A stretch of DNA of 64,000 bases. Origin: Cyanophora paradoxa (lineage: Eukaryota > Glaucocystophyceae > Cyanophorales > Cyanophoraceae). Below the pieces are notes generated by a model. That model was not told where the DNA came from. It was given only the letters and a program-made list of their open reading frames with translations, and did no database searches. Below are positions 53,437-63,941 of this stretch, piece by piece (the stretch's first letter is position 1; each line of letters starts with the position of its first letter). Both the position numbers and the translations under genes were made by a program. The stretch covers positions 62,001 to 126,000 of the forward strand of contig QPMI01000641.1 of assembly GCA_004431415.1 (NCBI GenBank). Reading direction: 5' to 3'.

Positions 53437-56250
53437 CTCGCTGCGCTCGGATCGAAAGAGAAGAAATATGCGCGACAGCAAACGACCGCACCTGCGCCCG
53501 AGCGGCCGCAAGCATGAACTCCGAGGCCGATCCCAGCAGCCACCGGGCCACACGTCCGGAAAGCGGCACGCGCTGCGCTGCGCACGCCGCCGGCGTTACA
53601 ACAAGATCAAAGGGCGAGCAGTGGAGACAAGAGCGAGCACCTGGCCTGCGGAAGAAGGCGCCGGGCGAACTGGGCGGTGGTGTTCTGCTCGCGGGGACCA
53701 GTCACGCCCGCTCCCTGGCCCGCCAGCGAAATGAGGGATTGAATCAAAGGAGAGGAAACGAAAAGCACCTTGCTTCGCCTCCGCAGCCGCCGCCTACGTT
53801 CCGCGCGTGCCTGTCAGCGGCAGAACGCCCACTGGCGACAGCCGCGGGAGGAATGGACAAAAAAGGCAACAAGGAGGTCGACAGCGATGCGTTCGCGAGC
53901 GTTCGCGGCCGCAACCGGGCGCCAGCCACCCTGAAGCAGCGCTCTGCGTTTGAAATCAGGCGGGCGACAGGCGGCGAGAGGCGCCAGAGGATGCAAGAGA
54001 GGACCTTCGAGCATCGTTCGCGCTGGAAGCCGACGAAGTTCGCCGCGGCGGCAGCAAGTCCGTTCGACCTGGTTTGAAAAGCGGAATCAGAGACGCGGGC
54101 AGCGCTGCGAGACCCCGGAGGAGCCAACGAACCGAGCCGTTGTGAGAGTGAAGCGCGTCCGCGCGGCAGCCTTCAGTCGAGGCTGCAGCTGCTGGCAGCA
54201 AGGCACATGAAGGCGCTTCAAGGCAGCAAGTTTGGGGTACACGACTGTTGGGAAAAGCCTTGTGAGGCCCACAGCGGCAGGGCCGCCGCGGCAGCCGCGC
54301 CGTAGTATAGCTTTCCGAAGCCGCCTGAAGCGATTGCCAACGGCTCGACCTGGCCCTCGGTCCAGAGCGCCTCCCGCTGCGGCACCTTCGCGCGTGCTCG
54401 CAGCACGCAGCGCGAGGCAGCTACAAGCACGTGAGCTTGTAACCATGGGTCCAGCTCCCCCCGTAGCGTCGTCCCTGCGCCGCGCCGATCCACAGCTAGA
54501 TCGACGTCGACCAGCTGCAGGCCCGCAACCCCGCGCTGGGTGACTTCGCCGTGCTGGCCGGGCTCTTAAGCTTTGCGTGGCTTTCAGCTCACTTACATCC
54601 GCAGTATCTCTACCAGACAGCCCCGCGGTCGATTTGGAGGGTTGAGGTGCACACCGGCCGGCGGAGCTCTCTCACATGTTTCGGTTCATAGCGCGTCCTC
54701 TAAGATGCTCACGCAGTGCCTCTGACTCTGGACTGGCCGGGCGCTGCGTGAGCGCGCGGACCGACGCAACCTCCCGATCGGCGGTCGCCTCGGGTGCGCC
54801 TACCAAGCACAGCATTTGGCCAGCGACGCGCGAGCGCGTAGCTGACGAGGCCCAGATCGCCAGGATGGGTGAGCCGCCTCGGATCGTCGCAGTTTGGGAG
54901 ACATTCTTCTACACTGCCTAGGTGAGCCGGCTGGGCCCGTGCGCGTCGCTGACAGGACGCGTACGCGTCGCTGACGGGGCGCGCCGGTAACACAGGATAC
55001 CGGAAGACGCCGCGTGAAGCCCAGGGGCTGGGGTGCGGCGGGTGGCGACGCCGCTCGCGGGGCGGGGCGGATCCGGAGGCGCGGCAGGCGGCCGCGTGAA
55101 TTCCAGGATAGGGCGGAGGCGCTTCCTGCGGCGCTGCAGCTCGCGGAGGCGGGCGGGCGGCCGGAGGCGCGGCGCGTGGCGGCGCGGCTCGCCGGGCGGG
55201 GCAGAGGCGCGGCGGGCGGCCGCACGGCTCGCCAGGCGGGCCGGAGGCGCGGCGGGTGGCGTCGGCGGCTCGCCGGGCGGGGCGGAGGCGCGGCAGGCGG
55301 CGGAGGCAGCTTGCCGGGCCGGGCGGAGGCGCGGCGGGCGGCCGCGAGGCTCCGCTGGGCGGGGCGGAGGCGCGGCGGGCGGCGGCGAGGCTCGCCAGGT
55401 GGGCCGGGGGCGCGGCGGGCGGCGGCGCGGCTCGCGGAGCGGGATGGATCCTCGCGGGCGGCGGCGAGGCTCGCCGGGCGGGGCAGACGCTCGGCGGGCG
55501 GCCGCGCGCCTCGCGGGCCGGGGCGGAGGCGCGGCGGGCGGCGGCGCGCCTCGCTGGGCGGGGCGGAGGCGTGGCGGGCGGCGGCGGCGGCTCGCGGGGC
55601 GGGATGGAGGCGCAGCAAGCGGCGTCGGCGGCTCGCCGGGCGGGGCGGAGGCGCGGCAGGCGGCGGAGGCAGCTTGCCGGGCCGGGCGGAGGCGCGGCGG
55701 GCGGCCGCGAGGCTCCGCTGGGCGGGGCGGAGGCGCGGCGGGCGGCGGAGGCGGCTCGCGGGGCGGGACGGAGGCGCGGCGGGCGGCGGCGGCGGCTCGC
55801 GGACCGGGGCAGACGCTCGGCGGGCGGCCGCGCGGCTCGCCAGGCGGGCCGGGGGCGCGGCGGGCGGCGGCGCGGCTCGCCGGGCGGGCAGGGGGCGCGG
55901 CGGGCGGCGGCGCGGCTCGCCGGGCCGGGCGGAGGCGCAGCGGGCGGCCGCGAGGCTCCGCTGGGCGGGGCGGAGGCGCGGCGGGCGGCGTCGGCGGCTC
56001 GCCGGGCGGGGCCGAGGCGCGGCAGGCGGCGGAGGCAGCTCGCCGGGCCGGGCGGAGGCGGGGCGGGCGGCGCGCGGCTCGCTGGGCGGCCGGAGGCGCG
56101 GCGCGCTGCGGCGCGACTCGCCGGGCGGGGCAGAGGGGCGGCGGGCGGCGGTGCGCAGGCGCGGCGGCCGGCTGCGCGGCTCGCGGGGCAGGGCGGAGGA
56201 GTGGCGCGGCGGAGGCTCGTGGGGAAGCCTGCAGATGCTCGCTCTGTACC
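53034..56250 (+). repeat. Long inverted arm, left
   Basis: Pairs with 58235-61780 in inverted orientation at high identity. Examples are GGATAACGGGTGAAGCGATG at about 53047 and its complement near 61740, and AACACAGGATACCGGAAGAC at about 54990 with its complement near 59850. It includes degenerate repeats of about 170 bp (53.05-53.55 kb) and the minisatellite. Frames across it are open but low-complexity, and no protein is recognised. Confidence 0.85.
55130..56230 (+). repeat. GC-rich minisatellite, left
   Basis: Roughly 30-45-bp variants of GGCGGCGGCGAGGCTCGCCG with GGGCGGGGCGGAGGCGCGGC, repeated over 1.1 kb. Long frames are open in several phases because stop codons are excluded by composition; they are not genes. 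Confidence 0.85.
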
Positions 56251-56280
56251 GTAGTACTCTTGCGTAGATCATCGGATATG

Positions 56281-58226
56281 CACCCCGCCCATTTCGAGGG
56301 TGGGAAATCCGAATCTGAAGTTCTCGTCAGCTCGTCCGTTCTCATATGCTCAGCGCGGCGACTTCGCACTTCTTTGCACATGATCATGATCATGAGTCTC
56401 TAGCTGCCATTAAAAGAATACTGGGTTCCTGGCACATGTAAGCACCCGGAGATGATATCAGCGCCCCACTGTGTATCTGTAGAGTATTTGACGAGAAGCT
56501 CAGGGCTCCCGGGCATTGCGGCGGGGAAGAACGACTCCCTTATAGGGTTTCTCCCGAGATCAATTTTGAGAGCCGATTCCCAGTCCGCCCGTGCCTTTCC
56601 AGCTCAGATGCCAACGGATACGAGTCATTTGATAGCGTGTTAGATAGGGCCTCAACGTGATTACCGGCTGCCGGGCTTCTATTCGCATTTCCTGGCGCGC
56701 GGGAAGGCCTCAAAATGCCCGCCAAAAATAATGGCGACTTGCCCTGCAAAATAATGCACGGCACGCTACGAGCTAGCTTGCGGCCTGCGCCGACCTCAAA
56801 ATCAAATCCAGCACTGTCAAGAACCCCCGAAAGCGTCTCATCGTCCGGATGTAACTTGTCAGATAAGATGCTATCCTTGGTGATTTCTGTCCTTGAGGCC
56901 TCTTTGGGGCAAGTTGACAGTCTCGGAGAGCTCGCTTGACCTGACGCCGCTCCGTCATCTTGGTCCGCGACTGACTCCACATTTGCACCCCGCCCATTTC
57001 GAGGGTGGGGAATCCGAATCTGAAGTTCTCGTCAGCTCGTCCGTTCTCATATGCTCAGCGCGGCGACTTCGCACTTCTTTGCACATGATCATGATCATGA
57101 GTCTCTAGCTGCCATTAAAAGAATACTGGGTTCCTGGCACATGTAAGCACCCGGAGATGATATCAGCGCCCCACTGTGTATCTGTAGAGTATTTGACGAG
57201 AAGCTCAGGGCTCCCGGGCATTGCGGCGGGGAAGAACGACTCCCTTATAGGGTTTCTCCCGAGATCAATTTTGAGAGCCGATTCCCAGTCCGCCCGTGCC
57301 TTTCCAGCTCAGATGCCAACGGATACGAGTCATTTGATAGCGTGTTAGATAGGGCCTCAACGTGATTACCGGCTGCCGGGCTTCTATTCGCATTTCCTGG
57401 CGCGCGGGAAGGCCTCAAAATGCCCGCCAAAAATAATGGCGACTTGCCCTGCAAAATAATGCACGGCACGCTACGAGCTAGCTTGCGGCCTGCGCCGACC
57501 TCAAAATCAAATCCAGCACTGTCAAGAACCCCCGAAAGCGTCTCATCGTCCGGATGTAACTTGTCAGATAAGATGCTATCCTTGGTGATTTCTGTCCTTG
57601 AGGCCTCTTTGGGGCAAGTTGACAGTCTCGGAGAGCTCGCTTGACCTGACGCCGCTCCGTCATCTTGGTCCGCGACTGACTCCACATTTGCACCCCGCCC
57701 ATTTCGAGGGTGGGGAATCCGAATCTGAAGTTCTCGTCAGCTCGTCCGTTCTCATATGCTCAGCGCGGCGACTTCGCACTTCTTTGCACATGATCATGAT
57801 CATGAGTCTCTAGCTGCCATTAAAAGAATACTGGGTTCCTGGCACATGTAAGCACCCGGAGATGATATCAGCGCCCCACTGTGTATCTGTAGAGTATTTG
57901 ACGAGAAGCTCAGGGCTCCCGGGCATTGCGGCGGGGAAGAACGACTCCCTTATAGGGTTTCTCCCGAGATCAATTTTGAGAGCCGATTCCCAGTCCGCCC
58001 GTGCCTTTCCAGCTCAGATGCCAACGGATACGAGTCATTTGATAGCGTGTTAGATAGGGCCTCAACGTGATTACCGGCTGCCGGGCTTCTATTCGCATTT
58101 CCTGGCGCGCGGGAAGGCCTCAAAATGCCCGCCAAAAATAATGGCGACTTGCCCTGCAAAATAATGCACGGCACGCTACGAGCTAGCTTGCGGCCTGCGC
58201 CGACCTCAAAATCAAATCCAGCACTG
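56281..58226 (+). repeat. Central tandem array of a 705-bp unit
   Basis: Units begin CACCCCGCCCATTTCGAGGG at 56281, 56986 and 57691; the third is cut at about 58226. The two full units are almost identical. Each full unit has a 146-codon minus-strand frame (56540-56980, 57245-57685), starting MESVADQDDGAASGQASSPR. I recognise no domain in it. The array is the loop between the two inverted arms. Confidence 0.9.
56540..56980 (-). CDS. 146-codon frame in the first 705-bp unit, unknown
   Basis: Minus-strand frame MESVADQDDGAASGQASSPR ... GNRLSKLISGETL-stop, repeated exactly in the next unit (57245-57685) and cut short in the third. The composition is more protein-like than the surrounding minisatellite. 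No family match is known to me, and identical copies give no evidence of selection. It could be a small element protein or chance. Confidence 0.25.
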   Translation of the reverse strand: MESVADQDDGAASGQASSPRLSTCPKEASRTEITKDSILSDKLHPDDETLSGVLDSAGFDFEVGAGRKLARSVPCIILQGKSPLFLAGILRPSRAPGNANRSPAAGNHVEALSNTLSNDSYPLASELERHGRTGNRLSKLISGETL

Positions 58227-58234
58227 AGAGCCTA

Positions 58235-61200
58235 GTGCCCGCCCGCCGCACCTCTGCCCCGCCCGGAGAGCCGCGCCTCCGCCCCGCCCGGCGAGCCGCC
58301 GACGCCGCTTGCTGCGCCCCCGGCCCGCCTTGCGAGCCGTGCGGCCGCCCGCCGCGCCTCTGCCCCGCCCGGCGAACCGCGCCGCCGCCCGCCGCGCCCC
58401 GGCCCGCCTGGCGAGCCGCGCGGCCGCCCGCCGAGCGTCTGCCCCGGTCTGCGAGCCGCCGCCGCCGCCCGGCCGCGCCTCCGTCCCACCCCACGAGCCG
58501 CGCCATAGCCCGCCGCGCCTTCGCCCCGCCCGGCGAGCTGCCTCCGCCGCCCGCCGCGCCTCCGCCCGCACGGCGGAGCCCCGCCGCCGCCCGCCGCGCC
58601 ACATTCTCGCCCGGCGAGCCGCGCCGCCGCCCGCCGCGCCCCCGGCCCGCCTGGCGAGCCGCACGGCCGCCCGCCGCGCCTCCGTCCCGCCCCGCGAGCC
58701 GCCGCCGCCGCCCGCCGCGCCTCCGCCCCGCCCAGCCGAGCCTTGCGGCCGCCCGCCGCGCCTCCGCCCCGCCCAGCGGAGCCTCGCGGCCGCCCGCCGC
58801 GCCTCCGCCTGGCCCGGCGAGCTGCCTCCGCCTCCTGCCGCGCCTCCGTCACGCCTCGCGAGCCGCGCCGCCGCCCGCCGCGCCCACGGCCCACCTGGCG
58901 AGCCTCGCCGCCGCCCGCCGCGCCACAGTCTCGCCCGGAGAGCCGCGCCGCCGCCCGCCGCGCCCCCGGCCCGCCCGGCGAGCCGCGCCGCCGCCCGCCG
59001 CGCCCCCGGCCCGCCTGGCGAGCCGCGCGGCCGCCCGCCGAGCGTCTGCCCCGGTCCGCGAGCCGCCGCCGCCGCCCGCCGCGCCTCCGTCCCGCCCCGC
59101 GAGCCGCCTCCGCCGCCCGCCGCGCCTCCGCCCCGCCCAGCGGAGCCTCGCGGCCGCCCGCTGCGCCTCCGCCCGGCCCGGCGAGCTGCCTCCGCCGCCT
59201 GCCGCGCCTCCGCCCCGCCCGGCGAGCCGCCGACGCCGCTTGCTGCGCCTCCATCCCGCCCCGCGAGCCGCCGCCGCCGCCCGCCGCGCCTCCGCCCCGC
59301 CCAGCGAGGCGCGCCGCCGCCCGCCGCGCCTCCGCCCCGGCCCGCGAGGCGCGCGGCCGCCCGCCGAGCGTCTGCCCCGCCACTCGCCGCCGCCCGCGAG
59401 GATCCATCCCGCTCCGCGAGCCGCGCCGCCGCCCGCCGCGCCCCGGCCCACCTGGCGAGCCTCGCCGCCGCCCGCCGCGCCTCCGCCCCGCCCAGCGGAG
59501 CCTCGCGGCCGCCCGCCGCGCCTCCGCCCGGCCCGGCAAGCTGCCTCCGCCGCCTGCCGCGCCTCCGCCCCGCCCGGCGAGCCGCCGACGCCACCCGCCG
59601 CGCCCCCGGCCCGCCTGGCGAGCCGTGCGGCCGCCCACCGCGCCTCTGCCCCGCCCGGCGAGCCGCGCCGCCACGTGCCGCGCCTCCGGCCGCCCGCCCG
59701 CCTCCGCGAGCTGCAGCGCCGCAGGAAGCGCCTCCGCCCTATCCTGGAATTCACGCGGCCGCCTGCCGCGCCTCCGGATCCGCCCCGCCCCGCGAGCGGC
59801 GTCGCCAACCACCGCACCCCAGCCCATGGGCTTCACGCGGCGTCTTCCGGTATCCTGTGTTACCGGCGCGCCCCGTCAGCGACGCGTACGCGTCCCGTCA
59901 GCGACGCGAACGGGCCCAGCCGGCTCACCTAGGCAGTGTAGAAGAATGTCTCCCAAACAGCGACGATCCGAGGCGGCTCACCCATCCTGGCGATCTGGGC
60001 CTCGTCAGCTACGCGCTCGCGCGTCGCTGGCCAAATGCTGTGCTTGGCAGGCGCACCCGAGGCGACCGCCGATCGGGAGGTTGCGTCGGTCCGCGCGCTC
60101 ACGCAGCGCCCGGCCAGTCCAGAGTCAGAGGCACTGCGTGAGCATCTTAGAGGGACGCGCTATGAACCGAAACATGTGAGAGAGCTCCGCCGGCCGGCGT
60201 GCACCTCAACCCTCCAAATCGACCGCGGGGCTGTCTGGTAGAGATACTGCGGATGTAAGTGAGCTGAAAGCCACGCAAAGAACCCGGCCAGCACGGCGAA
60301 GTCACCCAGCGCGGGGTTGCGGGCCCGGTCGATCTAGCTGTGGATCGGCGCGGCGCAGGGACGACGCTACGGGGGGAGCTGGACCCATGGTTACAAGCTC
60401 ACGTGCTTGTAGCTGCCTCGCGCTGCGTGCTGCGAGCACGCGCGAAGGTGCCGCAGCGGGAGGCGCTCCGGACCGAGGGCCAGGTCGAGCCGTTGGCAAT
60501 CGCTTCAGGCGGCCTTGAAAAGCTGTACTGCGGCACGGGCCGCCGCGGCGGCCCTGCCGCTGTGGGCCTCATAAGGCTTTTCCCAACAGTCGTGTACCCC
60601 AAACTTGCTGCCTTGAAGCGCCTTCATGTGCCTTGCTGCCAGCAGCTGCAGCCTCGACTGTAGGCTGCCGCGCGAACGCGCTTCACTCTCACAGCGGCTC
60701 GGTTCGTTGGCTCCTCCGGGGTCTCGCAGCGCTGCCCGCGTCTCTGATTCCGCTTTTCAAACCAGGTCGAACGGACTTGCTGCCGCCGCAGCGAACTTCG
60801 TCGGCTTCCAGCGCGAACGATGCTCGAAGGTCCTCTCTTGCATCCTCTGGCGCCTCTCGCCGCCTGTCGCCCGCCTGATTTCAAACGCAGAGCGCTGCTT
60901 CAGGGTGGCTGGCGCCCGGTTGCGGCCGCGAACGCTCGCGAACGCATCGCTGTCGACCTCCTTGTTGCCTTTTTTGTCCATTCCTCCCGCGGCTGTCGCC
61001 AGTGGGCGTTCTGCCGCTGACAGGCACGCGCGGAACGTAGGCGGCGGCTGCGGAGGCGAAGCAAGGTGCTTTTCGTTTCCTCTCCTTTGATTCAATCCCT
61101 CATTTTGCTGGCGGGCCAGGGAGCGGGCGTGACTGGTCCCCGCGAGCAGAACACCACCGCCCAGTTCGCCCGGCGCCTTCTTCCGCAGGCCAGGTGCTCG

Positions 61201-61780
61201 CTCTTGTCTCCACTGCTCGCCCTTTGATCTTGTTGTAACGCCGGCGGCGTGCGCAGCGCAGCGCGTGCCGCTTTCCGGACGTGTGGCCCGTGGCTGCTGG
61301 GATCGGCCTCGGAGTTCATGCTTGCGGCCGCTCGGGCGCAGGTGCGGTCGTTTGCTGTCGCGCATATTTCTTCTCTTTCGATCCGAGCGCAGCGAGCTCT
61401 TCGCCCTCGCCCTCGCCCTCGCGGTCGCGGTCGCGGGCTGCCGGGCGCCTCGGAGATCATGCTTTCGGCCGCTCGGGCCGAGGTGCGGTCGTTCGCCGGC
61501 GCGGACGCTTCTTTTCTTTCGATTGACTCTCCAAGCGCAGCGAGCGCGTCGCTCTCGCCATCAGCGGACGCGGAGCGATCGCAAGCTGATCTTCTGCCTC
61601 CTCTCCTCGCCGAGGTGCATAGCCGCCTGCGTGCCGGCCTTTTCCTCTTTCCATTCGATTTAAGCTCTCGCTCACCGCGATGCGCATGGCGCAGCGAGGG
61701 CGGCGAGGTGCAGAACGACCTGGTGCGGGCCGCATCGCTTCACCCGTTATCCTCCAGCTTCTGACTCGCCCTTTGTTGCC
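58235..61780 (-). repeat. Long inverted arm, right
   Basis: Inverted counterpart of 53034-56250. It is about 0.3 kb longer, mainly because its minisatellite is longer (about 58240-59740). Scattered substitutions and small indels separate the arms, so they are not a simple assembly mirror. Confidence 0.85.
58240..59740 (-). repeat. GC-rich minisatellite, right
   Basis: Same unit family as at 55130-56230, in inverted orientation (GCCGCCCGCCGCGCCTCCGC variants) over 1.5 kb. Long open frames here are compositional. Confidence 0.85.
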
Positions 61781-62290
61781 TAGCAACTAGGGACGAACGA
61801 CTAATTGAAGCCGCGCGCGAGCGGACGGCGTCGGGCTGGAGTGCGTGCGGCTGCATCCGGGGCCAGGGTAGGGTTTATATTTGCAGGACTAGGCAGGGCT
61901 AGGCCAGAGTAGGGATCATATTTGCGATGTGACAGCATGTATGCATAGGTGTGTGCATGCAGATCATGAATTAGGCGGCCCGCACGATATGTGAAAATAG
62001 GTGGCCTGCAGATCAACTAATTTATATAGATGCAAAAAGCCAATGCCAGATGTACATGTGTTCTGGCCCGCCTATAGCTAGTCATGGGCCGTCAGGGCCT
62101 ATATATAGCTATATAGGCTATAGTGTAGCTGACCTATGCCTGTGCATGCGACCTGCAGCTGGATCCCCCGGAGATCCTCCACTAGTACTGGCTCAATATT
62201 TATACAAGATAATATACAAATCAATAATCTTAATATGAAGAATATTAATCAATTTATCGACAAACCTGGCGATATATCAATATATATTAA
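61781..62290. other. Right unique spacer of the transposon
   Basis: AT-rich DNA with TATATA-type palindromes between the right arm and the right 107-bp array. It does not mirror the left spacer, and no gene is visible. Confidence 0.4.
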
Positions 62291-62299
62291 TATATCAAG

Positions 62300-62640
62300 T
62301 ATCGACAGATTTTGTCGACCGATTCTGTCGCAGAGTCTGTCGATAAAATTCGACAGAATCGGTCGACCGATTCTGGCGCAGAATCAGTCGATCGACAGAG
62401 TTGGTCGATCGACTGATTTTGTCGACCGATTCTGTCGCAGAGTCAGTCGATAAAATTCGACTGATTCGGTCGACCGATTCTGGCGCAGAATCAGTCGATC
62501 GACAGAGTTGGTCGATCGACTGATTTTGTCGACCGATTCTGTCGCAGAGTCAGTCGATAAAATTCGACTGATTCGGTCGACCGATTCTGGCGCAGAATCA
62601 GTCGATCGACTGATTCTGTCGATCGACTGATTCTGTCGAC
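62300..62640 (+). repeat. 107-bp palindromic tandem repeats, right array
   Basis: The marker word GATAAAATTCGAC is at 62342, 62449 and 62556 (107-bp period). Orientation is the same as the left array, so these arrays are direct repeats, unlike the terminal repeats and the arms. Confidence 0.85.
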
Positions 62641-62643
62641 CAA

Positions 62644-62674
62644 GTATTGCAATACTCCAAAAGTGCAGATATAG
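62644..62674 (-). repeat. Right terminal inverted repeat, 31 bp
   Basis: Exact reverse complement of 52208-52238, followed by CCAT (62675-62678), the second copy of the target duplication. Confidence 0.9.
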
Positions 62675-63006
62675 CCATCAAGGAGTTTAAGAAGGGTCGA
62701 CGATGTTGCTACCTTCTCAGTGGTCGATGATTTGAACTGACCCTTTTTAATTCCGCGCTTTGCACCGGGCATACGATTAAGCGGGACTTGATTAACAAGG
62801 GCGTTATCATCATGCACATCTTTTGTTGATGCTTGTGTATATTGGTTTCTGTCTTTGTGAACGTCACGATCAATGTCACCATTACCATACGCTGCAACAC
62901 CCTTGGATTTCTTGTACCAATTCCTTCCTTTCATTTCACCATCGCCAACGTCCGCTTCCACCGCTGGTTTGGCTAAGAAATTCTTAGGTTGAGTCTTGCG
63001 AGGCAT
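62675..63006 (-). pseudogene. N-terminal part of the PLV gene split by the transposon
   Basis: ATG 63006 opens MPRKTQPKNFLAKPAVEADV, continues through GRNWYKKSKGVAAYGNGD and KVATSSTLLKLLDG, then enters the transposon end. The frame joins without shift to 52203-51771. The frame through the transposon repeat stays open by chance to about 62491 and is not part of the original gene. The start is taken at the first ATG. An AT-rich leader precedes it, and the penton-like gene ends 33 bp upstream. Confidence 0.8.
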
Positions 63007-63038
63007 TTGAAATAACACAACAAAAATAATTTACAAAA

Positions 63039-63941
63039 TTACATATTACGGGAGAACGGCAAGTAAACGCCTTCTAACTCTTTTATGACGTTTTTCAATG
63101 CCTTCTTTGTCAGATCCTTGTCATCTTGTGTTATCAGTTCAAGAGTCATCGACCAATCAGTGGTAATATCGGTTTCTACACCATTCCAATACGTGAGACG
63201 CACTTTCAGTGTTTCAACTTCTACTTCCCCATTCTGCTCATGCAAGATCATAGAGTTATTCGATGAATCATATTTCAGAAGACTACCTACCGTTTGGTCG
63301 ATCTCAATTTTAGCAAGCGCTTTATCGTCGCTGGTGTTCTTGCTTACGTAATTGCCTTTGAAGGGGTCAACATGTAGAAGGATGTAAGAATTGAACAGAA
63401 GATCAAGTGGTATTACGCTATCGACGTAATGGTTGTAAGTGATTGAACCAATCTCAACTGGCGCATCAAGTGGAGCGGAAGCATAACCATTTTCCGAACT
63501 TGCAGGTGTAAGATCAGGGAAACCAAGGAAGTTCGCTAAGATCCTACTACCAAATCGTAGGTTAAATACTGCATCCGACATGAACCTTAGAGATATGGTA
63601 ACAGGATCGTATGTCACATGGAAATGGCGAGTGTAGGTAGTTCCAACTGCACCATATGACTGTGAGGCGAGTTTTGCATTTAGTAGATTCACCAAACTAT
63701 CTGTTGTGTATGTACCTTTCGTAATAATATTACTTCTGGTCTTAATCACATTTGCAGCATCGTAAGTAGATGTAATGAGCGTTCCATTTTCGCTGAGATT
63801 GTAGATGTTGTTGAACATTTCGAAATTGGTAACGCGACACGCTTTAACCTTCTGGATTGCATGGGGAAGTTTGTAAGTAAAGTTTGTTGGGGTTCCATCA
63901 TCTCGGTCTCTGGAATCAATATTAAGATAATGACGCGTCAT
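63039..63941 (-). CDS. PLV penton-like / minor capsid protein
   Basis: 300 residues from ATG 63941: MTRHYLNIDSRDRDDGTPTN then FTYKLPHAIQKVKACRVTNF. The N-terminal pattern, IDSRDRD, then F-x-x-x-LP and a run of hydrophobic strands ending FNNIYNLSENG, is typical of penton or minor capsid proteins in Polinton-like viruses and large DNA viruses of protists. Further hallmarks: KGTYTTDSLVNLLNAKL, FGSRILANFLGFPD and PLDLLFNSYILLHVDPFKGN. The predicted fold is a beta-rich jelly roll. It would sit at capsid vertices. The upstream 60 bp are AT-rich (minus strand GAAATTTTTAATTTACATTA). It is intact here. Confidence 0.7.
   Translation of the reverse strand: MTRHYLNIDSRDRDDGTPTNFTYKLPHAIQKVKACRVTNFEMFNNIYNLSENGTLITSTYDAANVIKTRSNIITKGTYTTDSLVNLLNAKLASQSYGAVGTTYTRHFHVTYDPVTISLRFMSDAVFNLRFGSRILANFLGFPDLTPASSENGYASAPLDAPVEIGSITYNHYVDSVIPLDLLFNSYILLHVDPFKGNYVSKNTSDDKALAKIEIDQTVGSLLKYDSSNNSMILHEQNGEVEVETLKVRLTYWNGVETDITTDWSMTLELITQDDKDLTKKALKNVIKELEGVYLPFSRNM

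Larger units (their letters stand above)
52208..62674. mobile_element. 10.47-kb fold-back-like DNA transposon inside a PLV gene
   Basis: Perfect 31-bp terminal inverted repeats (outer sequence CTATATCTGCACTTTTGGAG) at 52208-52238 and 62644-62674 are flanked by CCAT on both sides. Inside are, in order: 107-bp palindromic tandem repeats, a unique spacer, a long inverted arm, a GC minisatellite, a central 705-bp tandem array, then the minisatellite and arm in inverted orientation, a second spacer, and 107-bp repeats again. No transposase, integrase or reverse transcriptase is recognisable, so it is probably non-autonomous. Superfamily is not assigned; 4-bp duplications occur in a few cut-and-paste groups such as Sola and Ginger. 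Confidence 0.85.

Noticed and set aside
53373-54077. A 234-codon frame in the fold-back arm as a gene.
   Set aside because: Its mirror in the other arm is broken by indels, the sequence shows no domain, and composition explains the openness.
55014-56403. Several frames of more than 300 codons on both strands in the GC minisatellite (also 58212-60180).
   Set aside because: Stop codons are rare because of GC-rich repeats. All phases are open and the products are Arg/Ala/Gly/Pro repeats.
52241-62640. The 107-bp arrays as a CRISPR array.
   Set aside because: Units are contiguous palindromic tandem repeats without unique spacers, no cas genes are present, and the DNA is eukaryotic.
62491-63018. 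A 175-codon PLV protein as a complete gene.
   Set aside because: Its last third is translated transposon end and 107-bp repeat, and its first codon is not ATG. The real start is 63006 and the natural continuation is at 52203.
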